From UBA3006 sp036746695 (GTDB lineage Bacteria > Actinomycetota > Acidimicrobiia > Acidimicrobiales > Ilumatobacteraceae): 64,000 nt of DNA. Position numbers and translations under genes: made by a program. Every line of letters begins with the position of its first letter. Within the stretch, counting starts at the first letter, position 1. Positions 8,152 through 16,091 of this stretch are shown here, piece after piece. The DNA lies in NCBI GenBank assembly GCA_036746695.1, contig DAIODP010000001.1, positions 620,001 through 684,000 on the forward strand, given 5' to 3'. Below the pieces are notes generated by a model. The model searched no databases, was not told the DNA's origin, and was given only the letters and a program-made list of their open reading frames with translations.

Positions 8152-9114
8152 TTACGCGCCAATGCCTTTCAGCATGTCGTCGGCGGCAGCCCATGGGTCG
8201 ATCACGTGGTCGAGAACTTGTTGTTGCAGCTTTTCCCATTGTTCGCCGGTGCAAATGTCGCGGGCGCGTAATTCCAGGCGCCGCTGAACGATTTCGCTTA
8301 ATTCTTCGCGAAGTCGAAACGCCCGCCGCTTGGCAAGAATGCCGTTGGCTTGAATGAATTCGCGATGTTGAATAACCGTGTCCCAAAACTCGGGCACGCC
8401 TTCGGCAGACACAGCGCTTGTTTGCACGATTGGTGGGCGCCACGCATCGTGTGAGAGATCGGACAAGTCGAGCATTTGTTCCAAGTCGCGTCGAGTTTCT
8501 TCCGCGCCTTTGCGATCGGCTTTGTTAATCACGAAGATGTCGGCGATTTCCATGAGTCCAGCCTTGTTTGCCTGCACCGAGTCGCCCCAGCCCGGGTTAA
8601 CAACAACAACGGTGGTGTCGGCCTTGCCAACAATTTCAACTTCGACCTGGCCCACTCCGACTGTCTCCACCAAAATCCATGGGCAACCAACTGCGTCGAG
8701 CAAGCGAATGGCTTCGCTGGTTGCAAGTGACAAACCACCAAGATGGCCGCGTGTTGCCATGCTGCGGATGAACACACCTGTATCGGTGGCGTGGTCTTGC
8801 ATCCGAACCCGGTCGCCAAGAATTGCGCCGCCCGTGAATGGAGACGACGGATCGATCGCTAAGACGGCAACTTGTAATTGCTGTTTGCGAAGATGACCGA
8901 TGGTTGCGCTTGTGAGTGTGCTCTTGCCAGCCCCAGGCGCACCAGTGATGCCTACGGTGTAACCGTTCCCACTTTTTGGATAGGTGAGGCGGCCAATGGT
9001 TCGTGCATCTTGCCCGCCGCGTTCGATGAGCGAGAGCAATCGGGCAAGTGCGCCCCGATCGCCAGAGAGTGCGCTGGTAAAAAGTTCAGCAGGGTCGGAT
9101 GTGCGACTTGCCAC
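8152..9114 (-). CDS. meaB: MeaB/ArgK-family GTPase, methylmalonyl-CoA mutase chaperone
   Basis: The protein has 320 residues from a GTG start at 9114, five bases after the upstream stop; an ATG at 9153 would add 13 residues that overlap the previous gene. A G3E-type P-loop GTPase: Walker A GAPGAGKST, the AIDPSSPFTGGAILGDRVRM switch region characteristic of MeaB, ETVGVGQ.E, and NKAD for guanine recognition. MeaB loads and protects the B12 cofactor of methylmalonyl-CoA mutase (established for Methylobacterium and human MMAA). The mutase itself is not in the window. The gene lies between the NFU-type scaffold gene and azlC on one strand. Confidence 0.93.
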   Translation of the reverse strand: MASRTSDPAELFTSALSGDRGALARLLSLIERGGQDARTIGRLTYPKSGNGYTVGITGAPGAGKSTLTSATIGHLRKQQLQVAVLAIDPSSPFTGGAILGDRVRMQDHATDTGVFIRSMATRGHLGGLSLATSEAIRLLDAVGCPWILVETVGVGQVEVEIVGKADTTVVVVNPGWGDSVQANKAGLMEIADIFVINKADRKGAEETRRDLEQMLDLSDLSHDAWRPPIVQTSAVSAEGVPEFWDTVIQHREFIQANGILAKRRAFRLREELSEIVQRRLELRARDICTGEQWEKLQQQVLDHVIDPWAAADDMLKGIGA

Positions 9115-9118
9115 CGGG

Positions 9119-9343
9119 TTAGACCGCCACGACCTCGGTGACGCCGTCGACACGATCTCGCATGATTCGCTCGATACCGGCTTTCAACGTTTGGTCGGAT
9201 GCCGGGCATGTTCCGCACGCGCCGATGAGTGTGACTTTGACGATGCCAGTTGCTTCGTCCACTTCTTTGAGCACGATGTCGCCGCCGTCTGCTTGCAGGG
9301 CGGGACGGATGACCTCGATGGTCTCCTCAACTTGGGTTTGCAT
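9119..9343 (-). CDS. NifU C-terminal (NFU) domain iron-sulfur scaffold
   Basis: A stand-alone NFU domain of 74 residues from ATG 9343; an in-frame GTG at 9361 would add six. Diagnostic features are IRPALQADGGDI near the start and the cluster-binding CxxC in GACGTCPAS, followed by the amphipathic ERIMRDRV helix. Such proteins carry or assemble Fe-S clusters for delivery to apo-enzymes. Nothing resembling the NifU N-terminal or central domain is present, so it is a carrier rather than the main scaffold. It is five bases upstream of meaB in the same direction. Confidence 0.92.
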   Translation of the reverse strand: MQTQVEETIEVIRPALQADGGDIVLKEVDEATGIVKVTLIGACGTCPASDQTLKAGIERIMRDRVDGVTEVVAV

Positions 9344-9389
9344 GCTCACTGAATACTCCACTTCATTGCGTTGCCTCTACGATACGGGG

Positions 9390-9545
9390 GTGCTTGCTCA
9401 TCAGGGTGGTTGGGATGAAATCTTGCTCGTTGCGGCGCCCATTGCCGTGATCGTGCTGGTGTTGTGGCAAGCAACACGCCGAGCCGAGCGCCAGGCTGCC
9501 CAGAGGGTGTCAGAAGACGCCGAAGGCCCTGTTACTGGCGCGTGA
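9390..9545 (+). CDS. Small single-pass membrane protein
   Basis: A 51-residue frame from GTG 9390 (preceded by a G-rich stretch). It has a short N-terminus containing GGWDEI, one clear membrane helix (ILLVAAPIAVIVLVLW) and a basic/charged tail starting with RRAERQ. The organisation is that of small actinobacterial membrane proteins I have seen next to such loci, but I cannot name a family. It lies divergently from the NFU gene and its last 14 bases overlap the end of murA on the other strand. The sequence is not a shadow of either neighbour over most of its length. Confidence 0.55.
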   Translation: MLAHQGGWDEILLVAAPIAVIVLVLWQATRRAERQAAQRVSEDAEGPVTGA

Positions 9546-10785
9546 TTTTGGCGCCAATGCCTGCCAGGCGCCCAACAAGATCGTCGTAACCGCGATCAAT
9601 GTGATGAATGTCGTTGATGATGGTTTGGCCGTCGGCAACAAGGCCTGCAACCACCAAGGCGGCGCCTGCACGAATGTCGGGGGCGTTTACTGAGGCGCCC
9701 GTCAACTTCTCTACCCCGCGAACCACTGCATGGTGGCCGTCAATGCGAACATCGGCGCCAAGTTTTTGTAGCTCGTCAACGTAGCGAAAGCGGCCTGGAT
9801 ACAAATTCTCGGTAGCGATGCCGGTGCCGTCGGCAACTGCAAGCATGCCGACGAGCAATGGCTTGTAATCGGTTGCAATGCCAGGGTATGGAAGTGTTGC
9901 GAAATCAATTGAGCGCAGCCGCTGCTGTGAAACCACGCGCAGGCCGTCGGCGTGCGGCGTGATGCTGACGCCCATTTCGGCGTAGCGGTTCAATAACATT
10001 TCCATGTGCTCGGCGCGAGCGCCGCGAACAAAGACGTCACCTTGCGAAACTGCGACGGCGGCAATGTATGTTGCTGCCTGCACTCGGTCGTTCACTACTT
10101 CGTGGCTAACCGCGTGCAACTCTTGTGGTGTAACACCAACGATGGTGAGCCGACTGGTGCCGATGCCAGAAATGCGAGCACCCATGTCGTTAAGCATGTT
10201 GCACAAGTCGGAAATCTCGGGCTCGCGTGCCGCGTTATCAATAGTTGTTGTTCCGTCTGCAAGCACTGCTGCAGTCAAGATGTTTTCGGTTGCGCCAACA
10301 CTTGGGAACGACAAGGTGATGTCTGCGCCACGAAGATGTTTTGCAGTTGCATGCACGCCGTCGCTCGCTAAATCGAATACTGCGCCCATGGCTTCAAGGC
10401 CCTTGACGTGCAAGTCGATGGGGCGCGAGCCAAAGTCGTCGCCGCCGGGCAGCGCGATGTCGGCATGGCCGTAACGACCCAGCAATGGGCCGAGCACATT
10501 GATCGATGCTCGGATTCGATCGACTTGTTCGAATGGGGCAACCGGGGTCACGTTGCCGTCGTTGATCAGCACCAGTTCGTGCGCGCTCACTCGGTTGGAC
10601 TTGACGCCAAGCGCCCCAAGAAGATCGCACATGATATTGACGTCTGCAATGTCGGGCACATTGGTTAGGCGGTACTCGCCTTCTGCCAACAGCGTGATCG
10701 CCATCAGTTTGAGGACAGAGTTCTTGGCACCAGGCACCTGGATTTCGCCACTGAGTGCTTGGGAGCGTTCTACGACAATCTGCAT
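9532..10785 (-). CDS. murA: UDP-N-acetylglucosamine 1-carboxyvinyltransferase
   Basis: A full-length MurA of 417 residues that transfers enolpyruvyl from phosphoenolpyruvate to UDP-GlcNAc, the first committed step of peptidoglycan synthesis in the cytoplasm. Lys21 in PGAKNS and Arg121 in GSRPIDLH match the substrate-binding residues of the family. The catalytic loop reads LPGGDDFGSRP: Asp116 stands where Escherichia coli has Cys115. The same Cys-to-Asp change occurs in mycobacteria and chlamydiae and makes MurA insensitive to fosfomycin. Position a few genes downstream of atpC agrees with the mycobacterial order. Confidence 0.96.
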   Translation of the reverse strand: MQIVVERSQALSGEIQVPGAKNSVLKLMAITLLAEGEYRLTNVPDIADVNIMCDLLGALGVKSNRVSAHELVLINDGNVTPVAPFEQVDRIRASINVLGPLLGRYGHADIALPGGDDFGSRPIDLHVKGLEAMGAVFDLASDGVHATAKHLRGADITLSFPSVGATENILTAAVLADGTTTIDNAAREPEISDLCNMLNDMGARISGIGTSRLTIVGVTPQELHAVSHEVVNDRVQAATYIAAVAVSQGDVFVRGARAEHMEMLLNRYAEMGVSITPHADGLRVVSQQRLRSIDFATLPYPGIATDYKPLLVGMLAVADGTGIATENLYPGRFRYVDELQKLGADVRIDGHHAVVRGVEKLTGASVNAPDIRAGAALVVAGLVADGQTIINDIHHIDRGYDDLVGRLAGIGAKITRQ

Positions 10786-10808
10786 GACGCAATCAGTATG
10801 CTCGCGCA

Positions 10809-12107
10809 GTGACCATGCTCGCCGCCAGATCGCAGAAATTGGGGATAATTAGGGCTTTCTCCGCCTCGGAACCCCTCACTTCTCAGCAAAAAAGTGTGCT
10901 CTGGTTGCTGTGGCTGGCAACCCTTCCCTCGGCCTTCGTCAACACCGTATTTACCCAAACGGTTGCCTATGCGGCCACCGAATTTGACATCAGCACAAGC
11001 GGGCAAGGCTTCGGTGCCGCAATAGTTCGTTGGGGCGTTGTCATTGCGTTGCCATTCGCACTTACCGCCGACAAGTTTGGCCGACGCAAAATGATTGTTG
11101 CGTTGGCCTGGTTGGCGCCAATCGTTACGTCGCTGGGTGCGCTGTCGCCGACGTTTTCTGTTTTAGTTGCTACGCAAACCATCGGCAGGCCGCTTGGCAT
11201 AGCCCTCAGTGTTTTTGTCATTGTTTTCGCCACGGAGGAAATGGGCAACAACACACGTGCGTGGGCACTCAGCGTGCTGGCGGTTGCTAGTGGCATCGGC
11301 GCAGGTTCGGCCGTTGCCGCGTTGCCGCTTGCGGGCATCTCTCAGTCTTCTTGGCGTTACGTCTACCTAGTGGGGCTTGCCTGGCTTTTTGTTGCAGTGG
11401 TGCTCACCAAAAAATTGCCAGAGACTCGACGCTTTCTTGCATTAAGCAACGAGCAGCGCAAGGAGGATTCCGCGCATCAGTCGGCTGCCGTTCATGCCCA
11501 CATCCATCAGGATCGGTTGTGGTTGCAAATCGCGGTTGCAATCTTGATGAACGTGTTTGTTGCAGCAGCTTCCATTTTTCAAATTCGATATCTGAAAGAT
11601 GTTCGCGGGTATTCGGCGACGCTTATTGCCGCGTACAGCATCCTCACAGCCATCCCGGCGTCATTTGGATTAGTCATTGGCGGACGCCTTGCAGACAAAA
11701 ATGGCCGCAAGCGACTTGCCGTGATTTCTATTCCGGCTGGTTCCATCTTGATCGCATGCTCGTTTGCGCTGTCGGGGCCAATCATGTGGGTAAGTGCGCT
11801 TTCTGGCGGCATTTTCCTGGGTCTTGCCTACCCGGCAATGGCGGTTTTTCGAAACGAATTGTTTCCCACCGCACATCGCAACTTGGCATCCGCAATCATC
11901 ACCACCGCTTCGCTCATTGGCGGTAGCGCTGGGTTGATATCTGCAGGTGTGTTGCTCGACCAAGGCGTCAGTTATGCGCGCGTGATGCTTGGCTTTGCGC
12001 TTGGCCCAGTCTTGGTTGCACTGTTGGTTGCATTCAAATACCCAGAAACCGCACACCGCGATCTTGAAGATTTAAACCCCGAGGACGCGCAACTACACGT
12101 GCTGTAA
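10809..12107 (+). CDS. Major facilitator superfamily transporter
   Basis: A 432-residue (or 430 from ATG 10815) carrier with twelve hydrophobic segments. The signature loop between helices 2 and 3 is present as TADKFGRRKMIV and its counterpart in the second half as GGRLADKNGRKRLAV, so it is a sugar-/drug-proton-antiporter-like MFS member. There is no partner gene that reveals a substrate. It diverges from murA by about 24 bases and overlaps the tail of the convergent hydrolase gene by 15 bases. Confidence 0.88.
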   Translation: MTMLAARSQKLGIIRAFSASEPLTSQQKSVLWLLWLATLPSAFVNTVFTQTVAYAATEFDISTSGQGFGAAIVRWGVVIALPFALTADKFGRRKMIVALAWLAPIVTSLGALSPTFSVLVATQTIGRPLGIALSVFVIVFATEEMGNNTRAWALSVLAVASGIGAGSAVAALPLAGISQSSWRYVYLVGLAWLFVAVVLTKKLPETRRFLALSNEQRKEDSAHQSAAVHAHIHQDRLWLQIAVAILMNVFVAAASIFQIRYLKDVRGYSATLIAAYSILTAIPASFGLVIGGRLADKNGRKRLAVISIPAGSILIACSFALSGPIMWVSALSGGIFLGLAYPAMAVFRNELFPTAHRNLASAIITTASLIGGSAGLISAGVLLDQGVSYARVMLGFALGPVLVALLVAFKYPETAHRDLEDLNPEDAQLHVL

Positions 12108-12662
12108 CCACTCGGCGATGATGGTTGCCACCATTTCGTCGGCACCTTTCAATTCGTGCCTGCCGTTTTCAATGAAGTGAGTAGTTGGCGGCTGCGCCAG
12201 CAACGACCACGCCGACTGCAATTCGGCCGGGGTTCCAAATTCGTCTTTTGTTCCGCTAATAAACAGGGTTTTGGCGGTCACGTTTTGCAAATGTGCAGTG
12301 CGCAACTGTTCGGGCTTCTTCGGTGGATGAAGTGGATATCCAATGCACACCAAGCCGGCAACAACGAGCGGGTCTTGCTCATCGGCATTTGCCATGGTGC
12401 ACATTCGACCGCCCATAGAACGGCCACCAATGACCAGGGCCGATGTATCGCAGCCAATTTGTTTGGCAAATGAACGAACTTCGTCTTTCACGTACTGCAC
12501 CAAAACGGGCGCTTTGTCGGGGAACTTTTTACCGGCCTTGCGGTATGGGAAATCGATTCTTGCTACAGGAAGCGGCGCAACTGCTTGTTCGATGGCAATG
12601 AGTGCGGCATGCAATGCGCTGCTGCCAGCACCTGGAAACAGCACCAGGCCACGGGCATTCAC
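12093..12662 (-). CDS. Alpha/beta hydrolase of the KANL3/Tex30 type
   Basis: A compact 189-residue alpha/beta hydrolase. The oxyanion-side motif LFPGAGSS lies near the N-terminus, the nucleophile elbow is GGRSMGG (Ser), the acid is probably Asp in ISGTKDEFG, and the His is in ENGRHEL. The order and spacing match the KANL3/Tex30-like group, whose bacterial members have no assigned substrate. Its ATG overlaps the stop of the J-domain gene (ATGA), so the two are coupled. It could act as a small-ester hydrolase or dienelactone-hydrolase-like enzyme; the sequence does not decide. Confidence 0.8.
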   Translation of the reverse strand: MNARGLVLFPGAGSSALHAALIAIEQAVAPLPVARIDFPYRKAGKKFPDKAPVLVQYVKDEVRSFAKQIGCDTSALVIGGRSMGGRMCTMANADEQDPLVVAGLVCIGYPLHPPKKPEQLRTAHLQNVTAKTLFISGTKDEFGTPAELQSAWSLLAQPPTTHFIENGRHELKGADEMVATIIAEWLQHV

Positions 12663-13363
12663 GAGTCGAGCAACACCCTTCGCGCTTCACCCAAATCGTT
12701 GATGGAGCGGCTGGCGGTGTTGCTGTCGCCTCCGTGGTCTGGATGCACTTCGCGCAGGCTTTCGCGAAACCGCGCCTGCACTTCGCGCTTTGATGGCTTG
12801 ATGGTGCCTGCAGGAAACCCGAGCACTTCTAGGGCCCATGCCCGAGGGTCGGTGAGCGCTGAAATAGTTGAGTTGCCGCTTCCGGCCAAATAGGCAACAA
12901 ACGATTGGCCAAGCGGGCCACGCCATGTCATTGCTTTCATCAGAACTGGCGCAAGAACTGTGCGTACCGATGTGTCAAGCCGCTCGAGAATATAAATTGC
13001 GCCGAGAACTTGTTGCAACGGAGTTCCCTCTTCGCCAAACGAAAAACGAACCTCTTCACCGTCACCCAACATCTGATGAACGCTGCGAGCAAGCCCATGT
13101 CGGTCTGCTTGAAAACGATGACGCAATCGTGGTTGCACGATATTTTCGCCGCGCTGAATCTGTTGAATGAGGCGATGCACATCGGGCACTAAGTCTTCGT
13201 GCACGTCGGCAATGTGTGCAGAGATAATTGCACCAAGCAAAATGCCGCCCAAGCCAGGCGCTGGGTCGACCGGTAAAAAAATTTGGCCCAACGCCAATCG
13301 GCGGGTGGGCGTAATGGGGCGAGAGTGCCAAATTTCTACCTCTGCCAGTACTTGTTGAGACAT
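12659..13363 (-). CDS. J-domain protein with the J domain at the C-terminus
   Basis: A 234-residue protein. The last ~65 residues form a DnaJ-type J domain: ALEVLGFPAGT, a basic helix REVQARFRESLR, the invariant HPD of EVHPDHGGD, then an SINDLGEARRVLL helix. The first ~165 residues have no recognised domain and include a stretch resembling a short substrate- or partner-binding module (GQIFLPVDPAPGLGG...). J proteins stimulate the ATPase of DnaK. Placement at the C-terminus, without Gly/Phe or zinc regions, marks it as a specialised class C co-chaperone. It is coupled to the downstream hydrolase. Confidence 0.8.
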   Translation of the reverse strand: MSQQVLAEVEIWHSRPITPTRRLALGQIFLPVDPAPGLGGILLGAIISAHIADVHEDLVPDVHRLIQQIQRGENIVQPRLRHRFQADRHGLARSVHQMLGDGEEVRFSFGEEGTPLQQVLGAIYILERLDTSVRTVLAPVLMKAMTWRGPLGQSFVAYLAGSGNSTISALTDPRAWALEVLGFPAGTIKPSKREVQARFRESLREVHPDHGGDSNTASRSINDLGEARRVLLDS

Positions 13364-13375
13364 GGCGGCTAAGCG

Positions 13376-13819
13376 TTATTCGTCGATGAAGTCGACACCG
13401 CGAGTGTCGATGGAGTCGAGGCATGAATCGACAACCGCTTCTACGCCAATCGGAACGAGCAACACGTTGCCATCCCAGCGATACCCAATGTCGAGCGTGT
13501 CGAGCATTTCGCACAACTGCTTGCGCTCGCCGTCGGACCATTCATCAAGTTCGTACTCGGTTACTTGAGAGTCGCTGTCTTCATCATCATCATCGTCATC
13601 GTCTTCTGCGCCGTCGAGGCGATCTTCAATTTCGTCAAGCATTTCGTCCACCATTGCTTCGGTATCTTGCGGAACGAGCAACTCGGTGCCGTCCCAGCCG
13701 TGCAATACGCCAGCCTCGGCCAAAGTGGCGGCCACGTCGGCCCGATCGTCTATCGACCAGTCGGACAAGTCGTATCGAGTTGTTGGCGCCTCTGGATCGG
13801 TTGGGCTCCATTCACTCAT
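13376..13819 (-). CDS. Acidic protein of unknown function with duplicated domain
   Basis: A strongly acidic 147-residue protein made of two copies of one ~50-residue unit. Copy 1 runs from YDLSDWSIDDRADVAATL to GWDGTELLVP and MVDEMLDEIE. Copy 2 runs from YELDEWSDGERKQLCEML to RWDGNVLLVP and VVDSCLDSID. They are joined by an Asp/Glu linker containing a DDDDDDDE run. No signal peptide or membrane helix is present. The repeated W.(D/G)..R....L....I....WDG..L.VP pattern looks like a small folded binding module. It is the first gene of a probable three-gene unit with the J-domain protein and the hydrolase. Confidence 0.75.
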   Translation of the reverse strand: MSEWSPTDPEAPTTRYDLSDWSIDDRADVAATLAEAGVLHGWDGTELLVPQDTEAMVDEMLDEIEDRLDGAEDDDDDDDEDSDSQVTEYELDEWSDGERKQLCEMLDTLDIGYRWDGNVLLVPIGVEAVVDSCLDSIDTRGVDFIDE

Positions 13820-13875
13820 GCATCTGACGCTACTTGTTTTCTGCCGATATCGGTATTGCGACTAGATTGTGGGTG

Positions 13876-14868
13876 ATGCCAGCCAGAGAACTTCCCGACC
13901 GCAACCTCGCAATGGAATTGGTTCGGGTCACCGAATCGGCCGCACTCGCAGCATCGCGCTGGGTTGGGCGTGGCGACAAACTTGCCGCCGACGGCGCAGC
14001 AGTCGACGCAATGCGCAACGTGCTCGACACCGTCAGCATGGACGGCATTGTTGTCATTGGAGAAGGCGAAAAAGACGAAGCCCCCATGCTGTACAACGGC
14101 GAACGGGTAGGAAACGGCTCGAACCCACTGGCCGACGTAGCTGTCGACCCAATCGACGGCACAACGCTGACGGCAATGGGCAGAGGAAACGCCATTTCTG
14201 TAATTGCGGTTTCGGAACGCGGCTCAATGTTTAACCCGGGGCCATGCGTGTACATGGAGAAAATTGCGGTAGGCCCAGAAGCGGCAACTGCGATCGACCT
14301 CAACGTCTCCCCCACAAAGAATCTTAAAGAAGTAGCCAAGGCGATGAAGAAGTCGCTGAGCGAATTGACGGTCATGATTTTGGAACGCGATCGCCACAAC
14401 GACCTCATCGCCGAAGTTCGCACCACCGGCGCGCGCATCCGACTCATTAGTGACGGCGACATTTTCGGTGCAATCGCCGCGGCGTCTACCGACGTTGGCG
14501 TAGATGTGCTCATTGGTATTGGCGGCACTCCAGAAGGCGTAGTTGCTGCAGCAGCACTCAAGGCCATGGGTGGCGAAATTCTTGGACGCTTACTGCCCCG
14601 CAACGACGAAGAGAAAAACGCTGCTATCGCTTTGGGCTACGACCTCAGCCAAGTACTGACAATGAACGATCTTGTTCGCGGCAACGACGTCTTCTTTGCC
14701 GCCACCGGCGTCACCGACGGCGAGCTTCTGCGCGGCGTTCGTTACGACGCATACGGCGCACGCAGCCACAGCCTGGTGATGCGAAGCAGGTCGGGCACCA
14801 TTCGATACATCGATACGCACCACAGGCACGATCGCCTCAGTGCTTACTCTTCAGACGATTTCAACTAA
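13876..14868 (+). CDS. glpX: Class II fructose-1,6-bisphosphatase
   Basis: The GlpX-type phosphatase that hydrolyses fructose 1,6-bisphosphate to fructose 6-phosphate in gluconeogenesis. Hallmarks: NLAMELVRVTESAALA at the N-terminus, GEGEKDEAPML with acidic metal ligands, and the inositol-phosphatase-fold signature VDPIDGTT. The gene encodes 330 residues from ATG 13876, the start used by homologues beginning MPARELPD; a TTG at 13834 would add 14 residues without support. Length is normal. Class II is the usual gluconeogenic enzyme of actinobacteria. The gene stands alone, divergent from the acidic-protein gene. Confidence 0.95.
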   Translation: MPARELPDRNLAMELVRVTESAALAASRWVGRGDKLAADGAAVDAMRNVLDTVSMDGIVVIGEGEKDEAPMLYNGERVGNGSNPLADVAVDPIDGTTLTAMGRGNAISVIAVSERGSMFNPGPCVYMEKIAVGPEAATAIDLNVSPTKNLKEVAKAMKKSLSELTVMILERDRHNDLIAEVRTTGARIRLISDGDIFGAIAAASTDVGVDVLIGIGGTPEGVVAAAALKAMGGEILGRLLPRNDEEKNAAIALGYDLSQVLTMNDLVRGNDVFFAATGVTDGELLRGVRYDAYGARSHSLVMRSRSGTIRYIDTHHRHDRLSAYSSDDFN

Positions 14869-14882
14869 TTCGTCGACAGCGC

Positions 14883-15665
14883 TTAGACGCGCTTTGTAAT
14901 CAGCTGCGTGATCTTTCGCGATACAGCGCGTGGAACGCTGTTGGAGAACGCAACAAGAAACTTGTACAGCCCGCCAGGCACCACGATTACTTTGCCTTTA
15001 GCCACGCCCTCTAAGCCCGCTTTCGCAACCATAGAGACCGATGTCCATGCAAAGGCAGGCATTGAAGTTGCAGCACCAGTGGTGTTGGAGTTTTGTTGAA
15101 ATTCGGTTTTTGTGAGGCCAGGACACAGCGCGGTCACTGTGATGCCGGACGAGCGCAACTCCATTGCGACACCCTCGGAGAAGCTAGTGACGTATGCCTT
15201 CGTTGCCGAATAAACGGCCAAACCTGGGCTTGCCTGAAAACTTGCCACGCTAGAAACATTCAGGATATATCCGTGCTTGCGAGTGCGCATTGCATTTGCG
15301 GCAGCGTGGGTTAATCGTGTCAGTGCAATGACATTAAGTTTCACTTCGTTGGCCAACCGGTCTGCATCGATACGGTGCATCGAACCCGACGTGCCGAAGC
15401 CGGCATTGTTGACCACCAAGTCAATTTCGGGAAGCGAACTGTCGGCTATGCGCGCAGCAACTTTGGCTACTTCTTCGTCGCGCAGCAAGTCGGCAACAAG
15501 CACCTCTACGTTTGGATACTGCTGTGCGAGGGCCTGTAATCGCTCGCCTCGACGAGCAACAAGCACCATCGGTATGCCAGCACGCCCAAGGATGTGCGCC
15601 ATTTCTTCACCGATTCCACTAGACGCACCAGTTATCAGTGCGCGTTTGAACGGGAAGTTGCTAAT
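14883..15665 (-). CDS. Short-chain dehydrogenase/reductase with an uncertain, possibly ATT, start
   Basis: A classical SDR: the Rossmann motif TGASSGIGEEM, NNAGFG, the catalytic Ser in NVSSVA, YSATKAY with Tyr and Lys, and a C-terminal extension with basic residues that resembles Dhs3/SadH-like membrane-peripheral dehydrogenases. Substrate is unknown. The core begins only six residues after an ATT (15665) that overlaps the atpC stop as ATTAG. The nearest canonical start, ATG 15749, would give 28 further residues that merely read atpC out of frame. I therefore favour ATT or another rare start, coupled to atpC. The gene forms the tail of the ATP synthase operon. Confidence 0.85.
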   Translation of the reverse strand: MSNFPFKRALITGASSGIGEEMAHILGRAGIPMVLVARRGERLQALAQQYPNVEVLVADLLRDEEVAKVAARIADSSLPEIDLVVNNAGFGTSGSMHRIDADRLANEVKLNVIALTRLTHAAANAMRTRKHGYILNVSSVASFQASPGLAVYSATKAYVTSFSEGVAMELRSSGITVTALCPGLTKTEFQQNSNTTGAATSMPAFAWTSVSMVAKAGLEGVAKGKVIVVPGGLYKFLVAFSNSVPRAVSRKITQLITKRV

Positions 15666-16089
15666 GCTTTGCCCCGAGTGTTTCGTTTGTACCGCCAGAA
15701 GCCGCGAGGCGCGCCTGCGCGCGACGCAGAGCCGATTCGACAGTTGCATCATGTTCGCCACGCATTGCCTCTTCGGCACGTTGCTTAGCGGCACGAGCAC
15801 GAGCGATATCAATATCAACTGCTAGTTCGGCAGAGTCGGAAAGAATTGTTACGTGGTCGGGTGCCACCTCGACGAACCCACCATGAACGGCGAGGTCTTG
15901 AACCGTGCCTCCAGTGAGATAGATCCGTGTGTGGTTTTCTACCAACGCACCAAGAAACGAGATGTGTCCAGGCAAGAAAGCAATTTCACCACCGTCAAGC
16001 GTGCGTGTGATGACCTGTGTGGCCTCACCAGAAAACAGCACACGCTCGGGCGAAACCACCTCTACGCGAAGAGCACCCGTTTCGGCCAT
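15661..16089 (-). CDS. atpC: F1 ATP synthase epsilon subunit
   Basis: A 142-residue epsilon subunit of the F1 central stalk. The N-terminal beta-sandwich contains VEVVSPERVLFSGEA and GGEIAFLPGH, the usual family landmarks, followed by a two-helix C-terminal domain rich in Ala/Arg/Glu that in other bacteria inhibits ATP hydrolysis. It starts two bases after the atpD stop region and its own stop overlaps the likely start of the next gene. Last member of the atp operon, as in nearly all bacteria. Confidence 0.96.
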   Translation of the reverse strand: MAETGALRVEVVSPERVLFSGEATQVITRTLDGGEIAFLPGHISFLGALVENHTRIYLTGGTVQDLAVHGGFVEVAPDHVTILSDSAELAVDIDIARARAAKQRAEEAMRGEHDATVESALRRAQARLAASGGTNETLGAKH

Positions 16090-16091
16090 GG

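Noticed and set aside
7286..8287. Long plus-strand open frame of over 300 codons
   Set aside because: Antisense to azlD, azlC and the end of meaB, which have clear family motifs; composition is Ala/Pro/Ser/Lys-rich noise.
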